A stretch of 64,000 nt of DNA, taken from Neopestalotiopsis rosae (Eukaryota; Ascomycota; Sordariomycetes; Amphisphaeriales; Sporocadaceae). The stretch covers positions 4,092,001 to 4,156,000 of the forward strand of contig JALGAS010000005.1 of the NCBI GenBank assembly GCA_023078685.1, read 5' to 3'. Shown one piece after another: positions 34,737-45,900 of the stretch. The notes beneath the pieces were generated by a model. The model ran no database searches, was not told the DNA's origin, and saw nothing but the letters and a program-made list of their open reading frames with translations. Positions within the stretch are counted from its first letter, which is position 1. Each line of letters starts with the position of its first letter. The position numbers were made by a program, and so were the translations under genes.

Positions 34737-35800
34737 ATGGCACCGAGCTGGGCGAAACAATATGACGCCGCTTTTCAGGACATCCTTGGTCCGAACCCAG
34801 AGCTCAAGGTCCTGATCGAGCTAGAGGAATATCCATTTGCTCACGAGGCTGGCGTCTTCATTCCCGGGACCGACGAGCTCTTCATTACGAGTAACCAATT
34901 TTCTGGCCCTTCTGGAGAAAGAAAGGTCCAAATCTCAAAATGCGTTCTGGACAGGTCCACGGGTCACATGAGTCGCGAGGAAATATCCAATGACTCGATC
35001 CACATGGCCAATGGCGGAGTGAATTTCCAAGATGGGATTCTGTTTTGCGCCCAGGGGTCAATGACCGCACCGAGCGGTCTCTTCCGGATGGCCGGCACGC
35101 CACCCTACGAGACCGTGCCCGTCCTCACCAGCTTCCTCGGCCGACCTTTCAATTCGGTCAACGATGTCGTCGTCCACTCGGACGGCAGCATCTGGTTCAC
35201 GGACCCCATATATGGGTTTGAGCAAGGCTATAGACCACCGCCGTCCTTGCCCAGCCAAGTCTATCGTTATGACCCTGCCTCTCAGGGGATACGAGCAATA
35301 GCGGATGGCTTTGGTCGACCCAATGGGCTCTGCTTCTCGCCGGACGAAAAGACACTATATGTCACGGACACTGATAGAGTTCATGGGGACGGCTCAGTGG
35401 TTGATTCTCGCGTGTCATCAATGTACGTGCTACCAATATTGCGACAAAGTGATTATGCATTTCTGGTGTTCCGTATACTAATAATTTCTTCAGATATGCT
35501 TTTGATATCGTGCAATACCACGGTCAACCGAGTCTGATCAATCGCCGGCTTTTCGCCATGGCAGATGCTGGCATACCAGACGGTATCAAATGTGACATGG
35601 CTGGAAATGTCTATAGTGGATGTGGCGATGGGCTTCATGTATGGTCCCCCGGTGGTGTTCTCGTGGGTAAGATCCTGGTAGAAGGTGGTTGCGCAAACTT
35701 TTGTTTCGGGCGGGATGGTGAGGTGTTCCTCCTCAATGAACACCGACTGTGGCGTGCTCAATTGGCACAAACAACTAGAGGTGCATTATTGGAGATCTAA
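34737..35800 (+). CDS. SMP-30/gluconolactonase family lactonohydrolase
   Basis: Two exons (34737-35422, 35494-35800), a 71-nt intron, 330 aa. Unlike the propeller gene at 2903 there is no signal peptide, so the product is cytosolic. Metal-binding positions typical of SMP-30 are visible: Glu in AHEAGVF, Asn in NSVNDVVV, and Asp in FSPDEKTLYVTDTD. The sequence resembles fungal lactonohydrolases that open aldono- or pantono-lactones. Beside sugar dehydrogenases, the expected role is hydrolysis of a sugar lactone to the aldonate. Divergent from the aldolase gene. Confidence 0.86.
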
Positions 35801-36386
35801 CATAGTGAAAAGATCACTGTGAACCACTATTACATAATTTCACGTTTCTAAGAACGAATAGCTTGATCAAGCAGTGACAATTTTGCGCTATGACTTGAGG
35901 ACCCCCATTGGAGTCTCGCGTGATCACTACACCAAGACCCAGTCAGCTACCTTGAACTGACGGCCGTTTGCTATGTGATGAGCATTATATCCGAGCACAA
36001 TAACATAAATAGATTTTAATGCAATCTACTACTTTTGCGATATCCGGCCCGAGGGCATAGATCGCTCTGACCACCAGCGAGATGTGGCCCTTACGCATCG
36101 ATATGGACCCAGCTGGAGCAAGTCTCTCGTCTCCCTCAAACCTTCTGAAATTCTTGTGATCACACTTCAGGAGTGCAGAATATGGAGTCACTCATGATCG
36201 AGAATGTCGTCGTCTCGAGGGCTTGGGTCACTTGTTGCAATTCTTTGCAATTCGATCTAAGATAGATACTTGGTGTCGTGTGTCAGGAATAGGATAAAGA
36301 GCAAAGGTTGAAGACAATCTCAAGAGGCTTGTTTGAACCGTCACACTACATACTCACATACATACACAACGACACTTTATATCAAA
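35801..36386. other. Intergenic, no gene seen
   Basis: 3' flank of the lactonase and promoter of the following SDR. Confidence 0.4.
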
Positions 36387-37305
36387 ATGGTTCTCTATCA
36401 GCCCTCAGATGTGAACACTCCTGTTCTTTCCCAATTCTCCCTTAAAGGCAAAATCGCCATTGTCACTGGCGGCTCTCGCGGTATCGGCCTCCAGATTGTG
36501 ACTGGCTTGGCCGAGGCTGGTGCTGATGTTGCCTTTATATACAAAACGAGCGTGGACGCAGACAACGCCGCGACGGTAGTAGCCGCCAAGACTGGTCAGA
36601 GAGTGCGGGCCTACAAGTCTGATGTGACGAACCGTCTTCGTATCGCCGAAACCATCAATCATATCGCCGAGGAGTTCGGTCAGGGCCGCGTAGACATTGT
36701 TGTGGCCAACGCAGGCGTTTGTGCCAATGTCCCCTCTCTGGAATACACCGAGGAGAGCTGGCAGCATATGAACAGCGTCAACTATGACGGCGTCATGTGG
36801 ACTGCCCTGGCTGCGGGAAAGCTTTTCAAGAAGCAAGGCAGAGGCAATCTCGTTATCACGGCATCGGTCAGCGCGACTTTGGTGAACACACCGCAGACAC
36901 AGGCTGCGTACAACTCCTCGAAAGCGGGTGTGGTGCAATTGGCTAGAAGTCTGGCAGTAGAGTGGGTAGACTTTGCACGGGTCAACTGCGTGTCGCCTGG
37001 GTACATTATGACTGAAAGTATGGGCCTCTCCCCAGAATCCAATAGCGTTGCCGCAGCTGCTAATTTCGTGGTTTTAGTGTTGACGAGGCAGCCCAAGGAG
37101 CTGTTGGATACGTGGCTTGCACAAATACCAGGCCGCCGTGTCTGTCAGCCAGCTGAGCTCAAAGGCGTAAGTTTTTATTAAACCGTGCCAAGTCCTATCG
37201 AGCGTTATTGACCATGTTTAGATTTATGTCTTTCTTGCCAGCGACGCATGCTGCTACATGACGGGTTCGAATCTGGTCATTGATGGTGCTTTTACCATTC
37301 CATAG
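36387..37305 (+). CDS. Short-chain dehydrogenase (sorbose/arabinitol-dehydrogenase-like)
   Basis: I model three exons: 36387-37017, 37078-37166 and 37222-37305, giving 267 aa. The first intron (60 nt, donor GTATGG, branch CTAAT, acceptor TTTTAG) is in frame and could be read through. Removing it joins GYIMTE directly to MLTRQPKELLD, a more family-like junction. Motifs: TGGSRGIG, VVANAGV, catalytic Ser in ITASVSA and YNSSK. The C-terminus DGAFTIP is typical. The closest familiar group is the fungal L-sorbose reductase and D-arabinitol dehydrogenase SDRs, acting on polyol/ketose pairs with NAD(P). Same strand as the next two genes. Confidence 0.85.
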
Positions 37306-37966
37306 ACGGGTATTTTCTTGGGGCAGTTTGAGCTTCTTAGTAAAGAGCATTTAATACCAATAATTACTGTATCAGGGGTACCAGCCCCTTGAAATTCGCA
37401 GCAAGCTGGAATGTGCATGCGATGATTGCCCCGGCGTATATAAGAGCTCGATCCATAAAAGACTGTCAGTAGGTGAATTGCTGGACTTCACACAAATGGG
37501 AGTTTCGCATTCAGCATACATCTCCAAATCAATCATGAGACCACGGAATGAGCCGAAATAATCCCTCGCGTTCTCTTCTTTGCCCTCAAGTCAACAGACT
37601 TGCATGATTACCTGTACTGCGCCGTATGCTGGAGCAAGCATTAGTCAAAAAGATGTTAGCGTCGACGGATTGCAACACAGTTCAAATAACACTATGACCC
37701 TCCCCCACCAACTTCACAGCGGCACAGCAAGCAAGCTGCATATGTGAAGTTGGCCACAACGGCTCAAAATGTAGCATGATGCAAGGTCAGGATCTGTGGC
37801 ATGTGCGAAACAGTCGTAGATCCGACATCTAATTCACTGACAATCCACTCCATATTCAGATCTCCGGATACTGCGTTGTCGAACAGCCACCACTGATAGT
37901 GACCTTTCTGTGATCTAGATTCTGTTTATCTTATCGACCAGTACAGGTTACCCAATAACAGTCACT
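37306..37966. other. Intergenic, no gene seen
   Basis: Promoter region of the following SDR. No gene or clear motif. Confidence 0.4.
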
Positions 37967-39054
37967 ATGTCTTCCAAGCTTGGTTCCCGTGCCTCTTCCG
38001 AGTCTTCAGGCCTCGCCTTCTTTGGCCGCCAATTCACCAAACCAAAGCAACTACCAAGAGACATTCAGCTCACCGGGTGCGTCGCCATCGTTACGGGCAG
38101 TAGTTCGGGCCTTGGATTTGAGGCTTCGAGGCAGCTTCTCGTACTTGATCTCTCCCACCTGATCGTGGCCGTGCGCTCGCAAGCCAAAGGCGACTTGGCG
38201 GCGAGCAAATTACGAGCGGATTTTCCAAAGGCTACAGTATCCGTCTGGCTCCTCGATCTGGAGTCGTACGACTCGCTACAGGCGTTTTCAGAGCGTTGCC
38301 AGACGCTACCTCGAATTGACATAGCCATACTCAACGCCGGGCTGCGAAAGCCGTCGTTTACAACGGTGCCAAATACTCACCACGAGACCGTTATGCAGGT
38401 CAACTATCTCTCGTCGGCCTTGCTTGCAATCCTACTGCTTCCGATACTGAAGTCAAAGTCGGCGACTTCTACCAGACCGCCAACCCTCACCTTGGCAGGG
38501 TCTGACCTGATGTACACTATCGCTGCAGACGACAGCAAAGGTCCGATTCTGCGACAATTTGATGATGCAGGGGCATATAATCAATTCTCGGTATACTCCA
38601 AGTCGAAGCTACTGCTCGCCCTTTTTGTTTCCAAGCTTGCCGAGTTCGTCGACGCCAAAGACGTGCTTGTTCACATCACAAACCCCGGCATGACAAAAGG
38701 GACAAACATGTTTCGAGAATCATCCGCGCCCGCTAAACTGATATTTGGTGCCTTGAACCAAATGATGGGCAGGCAAGTCGAAGTCGCCGCTTCCAACTAC
38801 GTCTATGCGACCGTTGTCTCGGGCCCGGATGATCGTGGCTCTTTCGTCAGTGACTGGACCGTAAAGCCGTGAGTCTGTTCCGATCTTTGTTGTGGTCTAG
38901 TGGATACTATAACACTTGAACGTCTAGCTTCCCCGAGATGTGGTATACGGCCGAGGGTCAAGAATACTCGAGGCGATTGTGGGAAGAAACTATGGAGGAG
39001 CTCGAATTTGCACGGGTATCAAAAATTCTTGACGAGATGAGGGGTGGTCGGTGA
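37967..39054 (+). CDS. Short-chain dehydrogenase (retinol-dehydrogenase/WWOX-like)
   Basis: Two exons (37967-38868, 38928-39054), a 59-nt intron, 342 aa. Motifs: TGSSSGLG (cofactor), ILNAGLR, a catalytic serine in TLAGSD and YSKSKLL. The longer C-terminus, ending in LDEMRGGR, and the N-terminal extension place it among retinol-dehydrogenase-like SDRs, common in fungal secondary metabolism and detoxification. Substrate unknown. It is not closely related to the other three SDRs in the window. Confidence 0.83.
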
Positions 39055-39467
39055 GATATAATCTGCAAGCGCACATATTATCAGCACCAGTCTTGAGGCC
39101 CCGCGGCTGCTGGATCGCATGGTAACGTTCCAGACAGGTGGGCAGGTCGAGTTGGTACCTATTTATGACATGCGACCGAGATAGTGCAGTACGGCGCCAT
39201 ATGATGTGCAGTAGCGACATGGTAAATTTAGCACGATGGTATCTTGTTGGGACTAGAACCCTTGTACTGTGTATGTAGGCTTATTGTTGGTGATTTTGGC
39301 CCCCTTGCAAGCTGGCACACACAGTGCGAAGGCCTGCCCGAGGGCTGTAACCAACGATTGCGTTTGTACCAAGTCTTACAACACAGGGCATCAGACAGAC
39401 CATAACGCGTGATAACTCAACTCTTGAAAACTCTTTTGACCCTGATTGTAACAGAGAAAAACTCACA
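39055..39467. other. Intergenic, no gene seen
   Basis: Flank between the SDR and the FAD-linked oxidase, including the latter's promoter. Confidence 0.4.
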
Positions 39468-40969
39468 ATGGCAGACCCAAAATTCATTTCGTCTCTTGCC
39501 GACTCACTGTCGGCTGAGTCGCGGATATTGGGCGACGAGAGCTCAGCCGAATGGAAAGCTTCTATGGACAGATGGTCGCACTATGGCCTCAAGACACCTT
39601 CCGCCATTATCCAGCCGAAAACTGAGGCAGATGTGGTCACTGCAATCCAGCGACTGGTATCTGCCTCTATCCCTTTTGTTCCGGCTTCAGGTGGCCACAG
39701 CCCCTTTTCAACGGTTGGGAAGGAAGGCGTGATCATAGACCTAAGCCAGTTCAGCGGCGTTAAGGTCGACGAAACCAATGACTTGGCCACAGTAAGAAGT
39801 GGCACTCTGATGAAGGAGCTCCAGACGGCGCTTCACACCCATGGGAGATTCGCCGGTATGCTCAAAAGACGATCTCGAAGTTAACCAATGACTTACGTAT
39901 ATATAGCGGTCGGAAGCGGCAGTACAGTCGGAGTTATTCCTTACTACATCGGAGGAGGTATCAGCGCTTATACGCCGCTCTTGGGCTATGGTGCTGAGAA
40001 CATCGTCACAGCCAAGATAGTTACCGCCGAGGGCGATCTGGTCAGAGTCTCGCATACCGAAAATGCCGACCTCCTCTGGGGTCTTCGAGGGGCTGGCCAG
40101 TTTCTTGGTCTTGTCGTCGAATTGACGATCAGAACTTATCCTCACAGCTTGATGGGTAATGAACAAGGCCAACGTATGCTCGGTACCTACATCTTCCCGG
40201 CGGACAAACTGGACGCTGTGAGTGCCGCAATGATGCCTATTATGGAAAGCGAGGAATGTGCTTCGGCTGGTCACTTCAGCGTTGCCCTCGCGCCGCCTGA
40301 CTTTCAACATCAGGTACTGCTCGTCGCACCACAAGTCTTTGCTACTGCCGAGAAGGCCGAGAAGTTGCTCAAACCTCTGGTGGACTTGGAACCCATGATG
40401 CAAAGCCTTGAGCCTTCCACCTTCGAGAAGCATAGCGACCATCTCGACCATCTCTGCGCCAAGGGCAGTTTCAAAAGATTCACTCAGATTGGAATGACCA
40501 GCTTCAGTAAGGACAACTTTGGAGAACTCATCAAGCTCCACAGTGAGGTTGTAAAAGGCTGTCCAGACGCTGCCATGTCTGCATTTTCGGTAGAATGGCA
40601 TACGCGTTGCAAGAAGTCGCGCGAGAACACTAGTTTTGGTCTCACTGAAGTCGATTATTGGATGTGAGTCTGTGCTGGCCCATCGTTGAGATTGATCAAT
40701 CGCGTTCAGCGCTAACTTGACTCGCGCCCAGGAACATACTCAGCTGGTATCAGGACCCAAAGAGCCACGAATACATCGAGAGTGCGGACAGGAAGGCTCG
40801 GGCAATCTCGCGTAAAGGGGATGATGAGGAGTTATTCGTCTCGTATACCAATACCAGTCGAGACGATCCCATTTCGTGGCGATACAAAGGTGAAGACAGG
40901 ATCGATCGATTTCGGGCCTTGAAGAAGAAGTGGGACCCTAAGGGCGTCTTTACGAAGACATTCCTGTGA
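39468..40969 (+). CDS. FAD-linked oxidoreductase (berberine-bridge-enzyme-like)
   Basis: Three exons (39468-39855, 39907-40663, 40732-40969), 460 aa. The N-terminal FAD-binding domain shows PASGGHSP, the motif whose His usually links covalently to FAD, and LLGYGAENIVTAKIVTAEG, a BBE/6-hydroxy-nicotine-oxidase signature. WGLRGAGQFLGLVVELTIR follows. The C-terminus has KKKWDPKGVF, the usual BBE ending. There is no signal peptide, so this is probably an intracellular member. The family oxidises alcohols, sugars or natural-product intermediates, using oxygen. The second covalent Cys of bicovalent members is not evident, as the region after the first intron reads AVGSGSTVG. Confidence 0.87.
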
Positions 40970-41234
40970 GCCCCATGTCTGAAAATCAGAATATATTGCG
41001 CACTCGTTTTCGTATCCCTCAAATGGGACATGCAAGCCAAATCAGAAGTTTCCTATGTCTGCAGTGTAGTTGAAAAATAAAAAGACTTTTCTATTAGCTA
41101 CCAAACACATTGTTCGTGGTCGTCCATCGATGAACGGATAAGTGTGAGTCAGCAATTTGGGCTTCACCTGGCGGCTAACAGGGAATACATTGGTGTGGGG
41201 AATAAATAGAGAAGAGCACGGCAAAAATTCAAAA

Positions 41235-41353
41235 ACATACAACACCGGGGATTCCCCAGTCGTCACCGACCTGAGTACTAATCCAGCGATCACCAGCTTA
41301 TCTAGGGCAGAGCGGACGGGATGCCGAGTTTTCTAGTGTCTATGGTCGTATGT
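41235..41353 (-). rRNA. 5S rRNA gene (copy A)
   Basis: 119 nt on the minus strand, starting ACATACGACCATAG and ending GGTGTTGTATGT. The ends pair to form helix I of fungal 5S rRNA. CATCCCGTCCGCTCTG is the conserved loop B/helix III segment. It is followed by T-rich sequence suited to RNA polymerase III termination. It differs from copy B by one base. It is a single gene between protein genes, the dispersed arrangement usual in Pezizomycotina. Confidence 0.9.
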
Positions 41354-41663
41354 GATTGTTATGTTAAGTGTAAGCGTTTATATTCAACAAAAGAATGATG
41401 TTTTTGAGAGAAATCAAGTGATGCTATTTACCCCACGGAGAAGGATTTGGTGTGTGGGGAGCGCTACATCACCTAGCGGAGCGCTCTAACGGTTAGGTAA
41501 TAAGTGGTGGGCGCTACCTACAGTAGTATGCACACCCAGTCAAACCAGCTCAGTGCCCGGTCATGCGCTTGGACAACCGCTTTCACTTTCACTTCAACAA
41601 AATATTGTTTGCCCTTTATGAGACTTTTAAACTGCAAAGAGCGAGGCTCATTCCAGCACCAAC
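41354..41663. other. Flank between the 5S gene and the Zn2Cys6 gene
   Basis: Upstream region of both the leftward 5S gene and the rightward regulator gene. No other feature seen. Confidence 0.35.
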
Positions 41664-44052
41664 ATGGAAGGGGAGAAGCGATTCACTAGAGGTCGGCTAT
41701 CTCGAGGGAAAGGATTGCGAAAGACGACCGGCTGGTGAGTGTCTGCATGCGAGACGAGCCCGATGCCGCTCGCTCTTTGTGCTGTGTTTCTGGGAGCGAT
41801 GGTCTGATTCCAAGTAGTGCAACTTGTCGCAGGCGTCGTGTCAAGTGCGACGAACATAAACCCTCCTGTGGAAATTGCATCAAGAGCAAGCGACCATGTT
41901 CCTATGAGTCGCAGCAGCAACGACGACGGGATGTACGGGAATCAAGCACATCTGAGCCTCCAAATATCGCTGTGGAAGCGGAAGCAGCCGATACATCAGC
42001 AATTACAGCAGCAACGGCGACTCCAATCGCTTCACACCAAGAAGATAGTTTGACGATAGAGCAGCATGATGGAACGCCTCCAGGCCACTGCGCATGCTGC
42101 AATATGAGGGACGCTCGTGAGAGGGCACGGCCACCGCTCATCACGAGTCCTCAGCAGTACACACCCTGCCGCAACGATGATGGGCTGACATTCGACCCAA
42201 CTCGCGACGCTGAGAATATCTGGACCACGCCCAAGGGACACGACGTTTCTTACGATCTTGCACCGGGTACGGACAATTTTGCAAGCCGCTTACCAGCCGA
42301 GACGCACCATGGGGATGTTGCTCCCCTGTCCTCTGCTGCTCTTGAGCACGAGCCCTGCAACTCAGGAGCAGTACGCACAGCGGTATCAAATGGCTCCAAC
42401 GTTGAGACTGCCACAGCCCGATGGCTTGGGCTCCTCATTGGCGATGTGACAACGAATGGTCTACTGCCCGATTTTAATTATGACGGGCAAGGAACCAACA
42501 TTTTTGGAAATGCCATTATTTCCACGGCTACCCCGGGCAGTCAACCAGATGCAACCTACCAGCCGGGAGCATCGGCTCTACCCAATCCTGCTTTGATGGA
42601 ACGGTTCATCAAATTGGGCGGTGATCAAATGCTCGAGAAGCAGGCTTGGCATTCCGAAAATGTCATTGAGCTACTACCTCACGAAAAGCTCCTGCTCCAA
42701 AGTTTTGTACGGCATATCAGTCGTTGGGTAAGTAGGCGATTTTATTTCATCATCTCCGATACTATCAACCTAGCTGCCACTTGTCAAGACGTCTGGTTAA
42801 TGGGACCCGAGATTAATAATGTCTTCTCAGATGGACTTTTTTGACCCCAAAAAATCATTTGGTACATTTGTACCACGGCTGGCAGTAAGTGGCCTCTCTC
42901 TTGTAGTGTTGTCAGTAGGGAAGCTAAACTTTAAAAGATGCACAATGTAGGTCTGATGAATGCCATCTTGTGCCTCGCCGCGCGGTATTCAATTGTACAA
43001 GCGACCGCAGCTTCTCAAATACAGAACGCGCAGTCGTTTGAGCAAGTGGATGCCATACAGTACTATTACAAGACCTTGCGTTACGTTCAAGAGGCGATGC
43101 AATTTGATACATATAAAACAAGCCTGGAGCTGCTCGCCACAACGCTAGTCATTTCGACTTACGAGATGCTTGATGGAGAAAGCGTAAATTGGGAGCGACA
43201 TTTACAAGGCGTCTTTTGGATACAACGATCCCAAACAATTCATGGCGACTCAAAGGGCCTGAGGGCAGCGGTATGGTGGGCTTGGCTGTGCCAGGATGCG
43301 TGGGCGGCCTTCCGAGAAAAGCGCAGGCCGTTTACTTTTTGGCGGCCGGTCAGAGGACTGGCCGAGCTGGACCCTCATGAGCTGGCTTCCAGGTCTGTCT
43401 ATTTCTTTGCCCAAGCGGTGGGCTTCTGCTCCAAGACGGGCCATCCCGACGAGGCCAAAAACGACATGACGGCAAAGATTCTCGAAGCTGATCACATACT
43501 ACAAATGCTGGAAGATTGGCGGCAACATCTCACAGTCGAGTTTGAGCCTCTTCCTGCCCCTGAAACAGAAACAGACGCGATTTTCCCTGCCGTGTGGATC
43601 CATCCCTCTACATTTGGTAAGACATTGAGACTCTTCCAATTACTGCAATGCGCTCATTCTCTTAGGAATTTCGATGCAGTTGTACTACTGCTCATTAATA
43701 TTAGTAGCTTTGGAGCGACCTTTGTTGGGAGGGATGGCCGAGTATCTCGAACATCGCAGCATGCTCTCAAAGTGTATCAAGATGATCTGTGGCATTGCCA
43801 AGACGCAAGATGACTACGAGTCTAGCATTTTGTCGTCGCAGTGCTTGTATATTGGTGAGTGGACGCCCAAAGCTCATTGTCAAGAATTGAGAGCTGATTG
43901 AAATAGCCGGTTTGTATATTGAAAATCAGAGAGAACGCAACGAGGTGTTGGAAATGTTGTCCGAAAGACGAGACCGCTGCGGATGGCCTGGGAAGTCGCT
44001 CGGACAGGAGTTGTTGACGAAATGGGCAACTCAAGATCAAGCGCGCACATGA
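41664..44052 (+). CDS. Zn2Cys6 transcription factor (fungal_trans type)
   Basis: Six exons: 41664-41734, 41818-42727, 42831-42884, 42938-43616, 43666-43854 and 43907-44052, all in phase, giving 682 aa. The first intron interrupts the zinc cluster: the first Cys is in exon 1 (TTGC), the rest in exon 2 (ATCRRRRVKCDEHKPSCGNC). A long polar linker with low-complexity Ala/Thr follows. The helical middle region then shows the usual fungal regulator pattern, with DGESVNWERHLQGVFW (residues about 400-420) and WWAWLCQDAWAAFREKRR. It ends CGWPGKSLGQELLTKW. It lies at the edge of the sugar-catabolism gene group and next to GH62, so it may regulate either, which is inference. Confidence 0.83.
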
Positions 44053-44928
44053 TAAGACATCATCGACCATGGCTGACTGAGCTGAGCTGTTTGCGCTTTA
44101 CTGCACCTGCTCGCAATAGTCTCCATGGCACCAGCTCTGAATTTCGTGAGGATAATCATTGCACAGGCATCCCAAGTAGCAATGCCGCCGCTCGTGCTAG
44201 CAGTCCGCTCACCCGACGGTCGCATAAGGGTGAGAGGTGTGTCGCAAACATTTACCCTGAGAACTTGTAAAAAACATCTTTCTGCAGTTCGATAAGGATG
44301 ATCCCAACAGGTACGAGAAACACGAAAATACGAAGCTGGAGGCCTATTGGCGCGCATGAGAGTTAGTGCATTTGTTATTACCCGTGATATTATCCAATGG
44401 CGGAGCCAAGTTTACCGATGCGACCAATGACCGTGAATGGTTGGACTGGGACACTGAATTCTCCGACTTTTTCTTTCTGGGTCGCATCTATACGAGGTGT
44501 CTGCCTTACTTAAGCTCAGCTATAAGATGGATAATAAGGGTAGACAGTGCCCCTGGAATCCCGCCGAGTCTATGCACCCCGCAAATTGAGTGCCGAGAGC
44601 CAGCAGTGCCCCTTTTGAGATGCTACATCATTTGCTCATCACAAGCCCATGGGGCAGTACGGTCCGCGCTGAGATGCCACGATTTCAGTGGAATCTGAAA
44701 ATTCCGGTGGTGGAATAATTTTTGCTTTTTTCTTAAGGCGTCGTTTTTTAATGAGTTCAGGCGGATTTGACAAGATGAGGAATACTGTCATTGCTATGCA
44801 TGTGCTTGTACATTACCACGGCTCAAGAGCGCGTGTATAAAGCTGGCGATTGTCTCTGAGAATGATATCTCCTGGCCCATCACAATGACAAACGTGATCC
44901 CGGTGTTGGTTTCAAAAGACTGACCACA
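44053..44928. promoter_or_regulatory. Intergenic with GH62 promoter
   Basis: A TATAAA lies at 44836-44841, 88 bp before the GH62 start, a good core promoter. I found no GGCTAA xylanase-regulator site here. The 5' part (44053-44360) holds an open stretch in the reading frame of the preceding regulator; see findings. Confidence 0.5.
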
Positions 44929-45900
44929 ATGAAATTCACCGACCTTGCCACCAGCATCGCGTCCGTCGCGTCCTTGACGACTGTCGTCGCGCAGTCATGC
45001 TCGCTGCCGTCTACCTATAGCTGGAACTCGACCGCAGCGCTGGCCACTCCAAAGTCTGGATGGGCCTCGCTCAAGGACTTTACCAACGTCGTGTACAACG
45101 GGCAGCACCTTGTGTATGCCACCTACCATGACACGGGCTCGACGTGGGGCTCAATGGCTTTTGGGCTGTTCAGTGACTGGAGCGGCATGGCGTCGGCGAG
45201 CCAGACGCAGATGACCTCGAGCGCCGTGGCACCCACAATCTTCTACTTTGCCCCCAAGAGCGTTTGGATTCTTGCCCACCAGTGGGGACCTACGACCTTT
45301 TCCTACCGAACTTCGAGCGACCCTACCAATGCGAATGGATGGTCGGCCGCGCAGCCGCTGTTCACGGGCACCATCTCCGGCAGCAGCACCGGCGCAATCG
45401 ATCAGACAGTCATTGGCGACTCCACCAACATGTACCTGTTCTTCGCGGGAGACAACGGCAGCATCTACCGCGCCAGCATGCCCATTGGCAACTTCCCCGG
45501 CAGCTTCGGCACCGCCTCGACCGTGGTCATGAGCGACTCGTCCAACAACCTCTTCGAGGCCGTGCAGGTCTACACCGTCTCGTCCAGCCTGTACCTCATG
45601 ATCGTCGAGGCCATCGGGGCCAACGGGCGCTACTTCCGCTCCTTCACGGCCACGAGCCTGGGCGGCTCCTGGACGGCGCAGGCCGCGACCGAGAGCAAGC
45701 CCTTTGCCGGCAAGGCCAACAGCGGCGCCACCTGGACCAACGACATCAGCCACGGCGACCTGGTCCGCACCAACCCGGACCAGACCTTTACCATTGACCC
45801 GTGCAACCTGCAGCTCCTGTACCAGGGCCGCAGCCCATCGAGCAGCGGCGATTACGGACTTTTGCCTTACCGGCCCGGCGTGCTGACGCTCAAGAAGTGA
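44929..45900 (+). CDS. Secreted GH62 alpha-L-arabinofuranosidase
   Basis: Single exon, 323 aa. Signal peptide of about 21 residues ending VVAQ. The five-bladed propeller of family GH62 is recognisable throughout: SWKDFT-like start ([12 protein letters not shown]), [25 protein letters not shown] (catalytic Asp) and NLFEAVQVY (catalytic Glu region). It ends near [11 protein letters not shown], the usual terminus, so it has no carbohydrate-binding module. The enzyme removes arabinofuranosyl side chains from arabinoxylan outside the cell. Coding GC is high and no intron is present. Neighbouring sugar genes could use released pentoses. Confidence 0.95.
   Translation: MKFTDLATSIASVASLTTVVAQSCSLPSTYSWNSTAALATPKSGWASLKDFTNVVYNGQHLVYATYHDTGSTWGSMAFGLFSDWSGMASASQTQMTSSAVAPTIFYFAPKSVWILAHQWGPTTFSYRTSSDPTNANGWSAAQPLFTGTISGSSTGAIDQTVIGDSTNMYLFFAGDNGSIYRASMPIGNFPGSFGTASTVVMSDSSNNLFEAVQVYTVSSSLYLMIVEAIGANGRYFRSFTATSLGGSWTAQAATESKPFAGKANSGATWTNDISHGDLVRTNPDQTFTIDPCNLQLLYQGRSPSSSGDYGLLPYRPGVLTLKK

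Noticed and set aside
37260..37275. GGGTTCGAATC, a tRNA B-box-like string
   Set aside because: It lies inside the last exon of an SDR (MTGSN), with no matching A box or cloverleaf. No tRNA gene was found elsewhere in the window by eye.
39741..40601. 286-codon antisense open frame over the FAD-linked oxidase
   Set aside because: It is a shadow of the BBE-like coding exon, with no family resemblance.
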